In this document: positions 6,422 to 9,586 of the stretch, piece after piece | Numbering within the stretch: position 1 is the first letter of the stretch | Layout: every line of letters begins with the position of its first letter | DNA from: Oscillospiraceae bacterium | GTDB lineage: Bacteria; Bacillota; Clostridia; Oscillospirales; Oscillospiraceae | Assembly: GCA_020025615.1 (NCBI GenBank) | Contig: JAHHRT010000056.1 | Location: 1 to 9,586, forward strand | Length of the DNA stretch: 9,586 nt | Direction of reading: 5' to 3' | Made by a program: the position numbers and the translations under genes | The notes under the pieces: model-generated | The model's input: the letters and a program-made list of their open reading frames with translations, nothing else | What the model was told of the DNA's origin: nothing | Database searches by the model: none

Positions 6422-7411
6422 ATGAAACATAATTCTGTTGTTCGCAGAACTCTCTGCATCACCGGCAGTGCTGTTATGCTGGCCGGTCTTCTCAGCGGAT
6501 ACACCTTTAAGGATGCGTCCGTTCCCGCAGCGCCCGCTTACTCCGTAAGCCGCCCCAGCTCTGACAATATTACCGCAGGTGCTACCTGCGTTGTCACCGC
6601 CAGTTCCCTCAATATCCGCTCCGGCCCCGGTGAGTATTATGCAAACCGCGGCAGACTGACCAACGGCTACAGCGTCAAGATTCTGGAAGTGGACGGCAGA
6701 TGGGGCCGCATGGAAGACGGCTGGATTTGCCTGGATTATGTCCGTATGACTTCCCAGGGTTCCGGCTCCGGCACCACCACCAACGACCCGTCCAAGATCC
6801 AGGCTGGTCAGACCGGCACGGTCACCGCTACTTCCCTCAATATCCGCTCCGGCCCCGGCACCAACTACAGCTCCCGGGGAAGCCTGACCAAGGGCTACAA
6901 GGTAAAAATCCTGGAAGTGAAGGACGGTTGGGGCCGCACCAATGACGGCTGGGTCAGCCTCAAGTACATCAGCGGTTCCGGCAGCTCCAGCAGCTTCTCC
7001 TCCGGTTCTACCGTTCAGGTAACTGCGGATTGGCTGAATGTCCGCCAGGGCGCAGGCACCGGCTATGCAAAGGTCAAGCACCTGACCCGCGGCGACAAGG
7101 TCACTCTGCTGGAAGTCAACGGCAATTGGGGCCGCTACAGCGATGGCTGGATCAGCCTGAACTACGTAAAGTATGTCTCCAGCGGTTCTACCACCACGAA
7201 CAACTCCAAGATCTCCGAGGGTGACACCGTGAAGGTCACCGCCGATGCTCTGCGGATTCGCAAGGGTGCCGGCACCAACTATCCCGAGATCGGCGTTCTC
7301 TACGAGGGCCGTACTGTGAAGATCTTAGAGATCATCAACGGCTGGGGCCGCATTGAAAACGGCGGCTGGATCAGCCTCAACTATGTGAAGAACGCAAACG
7401 CTTCCTGGTAA
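6422..7411 (+). CDS. Secreted protein with four SH3b repeats
   Basis: A 329-residue exported protein. Residues 1-27 look like a Sec signal (Lys/His/Arg start, then hydrophobic to about residue 27) with no lipobox Cys at the expected place. Four bacterial SH3 (SH3b/SH3_3) domains follow at about 53-108, 130-183, 196-250 and 268-323. Each carries the pattern LN/LRxRxGxG, then VKILEV, WGR and DGWxxLxYV. Linkers are rich in Ser, Gly, Thr and Asn. No amidase, peptidase or other catalytic domain is present, so it is probably a cell-wall binding or adhesive protein; SH3b domains commonly bind peptidoglycan. Repeats 1 and 2 share an identical 27-bp stretch (6604-6630 and 6832-6858), suggesting recent duplication or conversion. 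The start at 6422 has GGAGG 7 nt upstream. It is transcribed alone, from a perfect promoter to a terminator. Confidence 0.9.
   Translation: MKHNSVVRRTLCITGSAVMLAGLLSGYTFKDASVPAAPAYSVSRPSSDNITAGATCVVTASSLNIRSGPGEYYANRGRLTNGYSVKILEVDGRWGRMEDGWICLDYVRMTSQGSGSGTTTNDPSKIQAGQTGTVTATSLNIRSGPGTNYSSRGSLTKGYKVKILEVKDGWGRTNDGWVSLKYISGSGSSSSFSSGSTVQVTADWLNVRQGAGTGYAKVKHLTRGDKVTLLEVNGNWGRYSDGWISLNYVKYVSSGSTTTNNSKISEGDTVKVTADALRIRKGAGTNYPEIGVLYEGRTVKILEIINGWGRIENGGWISLNYVKNANASW
6604..6858 (+). repeat. 27-bp perfect direct repeat inside the SH3b gene
   Basis: The segment 6604-6630 is identical to 6832-6858, 228 bp (76 codons) away and in frame. It encodes SLNIRSGPG in SH3b domains 1 and 2. Domains 3 and 4 are more diverged at this place. 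Confidence 0.85.
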
Positions 7412-7429
7412 TCCAATGTAACACAAATT

Positions 7430-7464
7430 GGCCTGCTGCATCCGCAGCAGGCCGATTTCTATTT
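7430..7464 (+). terminator. Rho-independent terminator of the SH3b gene
   Basis: A perfect 10-bp stem (GGCCTGCTGC at 7430-7439 and GCAGCAGGCC at 7444-7453) with loop ATCC is followed by GATTTCTATTTT. It begins 19 bp after the stop codon. Confidence 0.85.
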
Positions 7465-7486
7465 TCCCCAGAGAAGCTCGAAAGCA

Positions 7487-7518
7487 GCATCCATTCCATC
7501 TGGCAATGGATGCCTTTT
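7487..7518 (+). terminator. Second terminator-like hairpin
   Basis: GCATCCATT (7487-7495) pairs with AATGGATGC (7505-7513) around a 9-nt loop and is followed by CTTTTCG. It is weaker than the hairpin upstream and may act as a back-up terminator. Confidence 0.5.
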
Positions 7519-7545
7519 CGTCCTTGACTTCCCTTCTGATACAGG

Positions 7546-7585
7546 AATTCCCCATGTGCACTTCCTGCACATGGGGAATTTTGTC
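7546..7585. terminator. Long perfect hairpin between convergent genes
   Basis: A perfect 15-bp stem (7546-7560 with 7566-7580) with loop CTTCC is followed on the plus strand by TTGTCT; no U-tract follows on the minus strand. It is the only strong structure near the 3' end of the DUF1836 gene, so it may end read-through from the plus side or stabilise the 3' end of the minus transcript. Confidence 0.6.
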
Positions 7586-7646
7586 TAGTCCCTGTGATGT
7601 TCACCGGGGCCCGGTTTTCATAATTTGCCGTATCGCACAGCGAATT

Positions 7647-8156
7647 TCAGCTCTGTACGGTTCGATAGCAGACATTCAGATAGACCATATTGCAGACAGC
7701 CGTAATGGCACTGCGGAACATCTCTTTTTCCACCGAAGAGGTCGTACCCACATCCTCCGCAATCTCTTTCAGACCAAACAGATAGAAGAGCACATTCTCC
7801 AGCTCCTCACAGAAATAGTTATAGGCCATTTCACTGGAGTAGATGGTTCGCTGCCAAGTCAGCATCTGCTGAATACAGTCCAGGGTGGCTGCGTGTTTCA
7901 GCACCGTAATGCAAATCAGATAACCGATCTGGTCCCTGCGATAGAGCTTCTGTACCGGATTTTCCACGATGTCCTGCTTCACATAGTTGCGAATCATGGA
8001 AGTCGTAATCTCCATCATCCCCAAGGGGGCCAGAATACGGTTGATATAGGTTTCTGCCTGCTTCAAATAAAGGCCATCGTCGGGCAGTTCGGCGTATCTG
8101 GGCAGATGAAAGTCCTTGATGGTGTCTGCCAGGGCCTGCTTCATGTTCATATCCAT
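7647..8156 (-). CDS. DUF1836 family protein, likely transcription regulator
   Basis: A 169-residue protein of the DUF1836 family. Residues 16-60 carry the family signature FHLPRYAELPDDGLY, then ITTSMIRNYVKQDIVENPVQKLYRRDQIGYL (residues 50-80). The order of short helices, a YVK turn, a P..K.Y.R segment and a following LK helix resembles a MerR-type winged helix-turn-helix, so DNA binding is inferred rather than proven. Residues 105-165 are helical with several Cys and aromatic residues and could form a dimer or ligand domain. The gene is divergent from the Ntn hydrolase gene, the classic place for a local regulator. Its consensus promoter puts the transcription start at the first base of the ATG at 8156, so the mRNA seems leaderless. 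In-frame ATGs at 8150 and 8144 are alternatives. Nothing indicates truncation. Confidence 0.87.
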   Translation of the reverse strand: MDMNMKQALADTIKDFHLPRYAELPDDGLYLKQAETYINRILAPLGMMEITTSMIRNYVKQDIVENPVQKLYRRDQIGYLICITVLKHAATLDCIQQMLTWQRTIYSSEMAYNYFCEELENVLFYLFGLKEIAEDVGTTSSVEKEMFRSAITAVCNMVYLNVCYRTVQS

Positions 8157-8162
8157 ACTCTG

Positions 8163-8191
8163 ATTATAGCGTCTCCCCCGCGGATTGTCAA
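8163..8191 (-). promoter_or_regulatory. Perfect consensus promoter of the DUF1836 gene
   Basis: On the minus strand, TTGACA (8186-8191) and TATAAT (8163-8168) are separated by 17 bp. Only six bases lie between the -10 and the ATG at 8156, so the A of the ATG falls at the expected +1. No Shine-Dalgarno sequence would be in the transcript; GGGGGAG lies inside the promoter spacer. Confidence 0.85.
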
Positions 8192-8205
8192 TTCAAAACG
8201 CTTTC

Positions 8206-8276
8206 ACAGGCTTTTGAAAAACCCTTGACGAGGCCGACTCCCTGTGATACTATGTACAGGCTTTTGAAAAGCCTGT
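8206..8276. promoter_or_regulatory. Paired palindromic operators flanking the hydrolase promoter
   Basis: ACAGGCTTTTGAAAA occurs at 8206-8220 and again at 8256-8270. The second copy extends to a perfect palindrome, 8256-8276, with 10-bp arms (ACAGGCTTTT/AAAAGCCTGT) around one G. In the first copy the right arm is degenerate (AAAAACCCTT). The centres, 8216 and 8266, are exactly 50 bp apart. Site 1 reaches the -35 of the plus-strand promoter and site 2 covers its start point, a layout expected for repression, perhaps with looping. The DUF1836 protein is the obvious candidate binder, by inference. Site 2 would also form a hairpin at the very 5' end of the transcript. Confidence 0.7.
8225..8253 (+). 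promoter_or_regulatory. Sigma-A promoter of the Ntn hydrolase gene
   Basis: TTGACG (8225-8230) and TACTAT (8248-8253) are separated by 17 bp. The predicted start near 8260 lies inside the second palindrome. The leader of about 63 nt ends in AAGGAGG (8307-8313), 9 nt before the ATG at 8323. Confidence 0.75.
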
Positions 8277-8322
8277 TATTGAGTTATCAAAACGCACTTG
8301 TGTTTCAAGGAGGATTCATTTT

Positions 8323-9522
8323 ATGAAAAAAACTGTAAAAATCATCAGCTGGATTCTGGCGGGGATTCTGATTCTGGCAGTGGTGCTGGGAATCGCCGTC
8401 CTGTCTGTCTGGCACAATGAAATTTCCACGCTGATGAGCATTGAGCTGCTGCAGGAGCGAAACGACGCCCATCTGGACGGAGCGGTTTATACCATGACGG
8501 TGAACGGCGGCTTTTATCTGGAGGACTTTATTGCCCAGGGCGGCGTTTCCAACGATGGGGAGCTGATTGGCTTTATCACCGATCATCTGACCAAGGGCTT
8601 GATCCCTCTGGAAATGGAAAGCCCGGAGATTGGATGCTCCTCCTTTACGGCCCGTACTGCCCAGGGCGAGATCCTCTTCGGACGGAACTATGACTTCTCC
8701 AAGACCAACACCGTGATTGTTCGCACGAAAGGCTCCGAGAATCGCCACGCCACCATCTCTACCGTTGACCTTCAGTTCCTCAGCATCGACCCTGAGAAAA
8801 ACCCGGACGGCCTCATGGACAGAGTTATGATGCTGGCGGCTCCCTATGCACCTCTGGACGGCATCAATGATGCCGGTGTCAGCTGTGGAATCTATATGAC
8901 CTATCAGGGCGGAGAAACCACCGTTGCCACCGACCAGGATACGGAGAAGCCCGACTTCACCTCTACGACCCTGCTGCGTCTGATTCTGGACTATGCCGAT
9001 ACCGTGGAGGATGCCGTGGAGATTGCTTCTTCCTTTGATCTTCACGATTCTGCCATGACCAGCTATCACTATATGGTGGCGGATGCCACGGGCCGCAGTG
9101 CAATCCTGGAATGGGTCGGCAAGACCGATGCTTCCGACAATGACGGCGGTGCCCGTGAGCTGGTGGTTACTTACAACGACCGTGACGACCACATTGGAGA
9201 GAATGAAAGCAGCTCCGATTTCCAGGTCGTTACCAACTTTATTCTCCAGCCCGGTTATTATCAGGACTCCCCCGCAGAGGAGAAAAAGGGAGTGGACCGC
9301 TATGAGCAGCTGTGGGCAGACGTCAATGCGGCACAGGGCACCTTTGCCGATGAAGCAGAGGCCATGGAGCTGCTGAAAACCGTAGGCCGGCGGAACTGGA
9401 AGAATGATGACAAAAACGGATGCACCGTGCACAGCGTCATTTATAACCTCACCGACCGCACGGCGCTGTGGGTGCCCAATGAGAATTTTGACCATCCCGG
9501 CTATGTATTTGATTTCCAATAA
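8323..9522 (+). CDS. Membrane-anchored choloylglycine-hydrolase-like Ntn hydrolase
   Basis: A 399-residue protein likely to cleave a linear amide (C-N) bond, related to choloylglycine hydrolases, penicillin V acylase, NAAA and acid ceramidase. Residues 7-30 form one membrane helix after a Lys-rich start, which places the rest outside the cell. The predicted nucleophile is Cys105 in EIGCSSF. It is followed by FGRNYDF (Arg121 and Asp124, matching Arg18 and Asp21 of bile salt hydrolases), DGINDAGVSCG (residues 179-189, Asn182) and VVTNF (Asn305). Arg356 or Arg357 in GRRNWKND is the candidate for the last conserved Arg. Bile salt hydrolases expose the Cys by removing Met1; here it is internal, so cleavage between Gly104 and Cys105 would be needed, making residues 1-104 a membrane-bound prosegment. 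The substrate is unknown; bile salt hydrolysis is not implied. AAGGAGG supports the start. It is divergent from the DUF1836 gene. Confidence 0.87.
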   Translation: MKKTVKIISWILAGILILAVVLGIAVLSVWHNEISTLMSIELLQERNDAHLDGAVYTMTVNGGFYLEDFIAQGGVSNDGELIGFITDHLTKGLIPLEMESPEIGCSSFTARTAQGEILFGRNYDFSKTNTVIVRTKGSENRHATISTVDLQFLSIDPEKNPDGLMDRVMMLAAPYAPLDGINDAGVSCGIYMTYQGGETTVATDQDTEKPDFTSTTLLRLILDYADTVEDAVEIASSFDLHDSAMTSYHYMVADATGRSAILEWVGKTDASDNDGGARELVVTYNDRDDHIGENESSSDFQVVTNFILQPGYYQDSPAEEKKGVDRYEQLWADVNAAQGTFADEAEAMELLKTVGRRNWKNDDKNGCTVHSVIYNLTDRTALWVPNENFDHPGYVFDFQ

Positions 9523-9525
9523 GAC

Positions 9526-9556
9526 CTGAACGGGACGCTTGGGAGCGTCCATTCAG
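9526..9556 (+). terminator. Hairpin after the hydrolase gene, terminator without clear U-tract
   Basis: GGACGCT (9533-9539) pairs with AGCGTCC (9544-9550) around loop TGGG, and CTGAA/TTCAG (9526-9530, 9552-9556) extends the stem across an imperfect junction. It starts right after the stop codon, but no U-run follows; the nearest is CCTTTTC near 9571. It is probably the 3' end structure of the hydrolase mRNA. Confidence 0.5.
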
Positions 9557-9586
9557 CGTGTCGAAAAAGCCTTTTCTCCCCGCTGA

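Noticed and set aside
6386..7081. Minus-strand 231-codon frame across the SH3b gene
   Set aside because: A shadow of repetitive GC-rich coding sequence; the Ala/Gly-rich translation mirrors the SH3b repeats.
7428..8228. Plus-strand 266-codon frame across the DUF1836 gene
   Set aside because: It runs through the SH3b terminator and three hairpins and is antisense to a gene with a clear family signature.
8305..9552. Long open frame (415 codons) on the minus strand opposite the hydrolase gene
   Set aside because: It is the antisense shadow of a gene with clear Ntn hydrolase motifs; it has no recognisable family, ribosome site or promoter.

Overview
The window reads as chromosomal DNA of a gut-type anaerobic Firmicute, most likely class Clostridia and Oscillospiraceae/Ruminococcaceae-like. 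This is inferred from AGGAGG-type ribosome binding sites, sigma-A promoters with 17-bp spacers, moderately high GC, and families typical of that group (DUF6110, DUF6512, DUF3783, DUF1836, SH3b wall proteins). There are nine genes, one of them a 26-codon gene. No complete tRNA, rRNA, CRISPR array or transposase is visible.

Layout. 1-297 is non-coding: a 25-bp direct repeat, a perfect palindrome and a piece resembling a tRNA 3' end, then a strong terminator. 298-2862 (minus) is a three-gene operon from one promoter: a 26-aa membrane peptide, a DUF6110 protein with a CxCxC tail, and a P1B-type metal ATPase with an altered CPC motif. 3081-3614 (plus) is a DUF6512 membrane protein. A bidirectional terminator separates it from a convergent minus-strand pair (3679-5138), a DUF3783 protein followed by an overlapping acyltransferase-3 membrane protein. 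5370-6281 (plus) is a TMEM164/YwaF-like membrane protein, divergent from that pair. 6422-7411 (plus) is a secreted protein of four SH3b repeats behind a perfect consensus promoter. It is followed by three hairpins. 7647-9522 is a divergent pair: a DUF1836 regulator (minus) and a membrane-anchored choloylglycine-hydrolase-like Ntn hydrolase (plus), sharing a control region with two copies of a palindrome exactly 50 bp apart.

Two groups look like functional units. The first is the metal ATPase operon, where two small proteins accompany a pump that lacks the usual CPC and CxxC metal ligands. The second is the DUF1836/Ntn hydrolase pair, where the regulator gene seems to be transcribed leaderless from a perfect promoter and the hydrolase promoter is flanked by palindromic candidate operators. 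The remaining genes look like envelope or membrane housekeeping and accessory functions.
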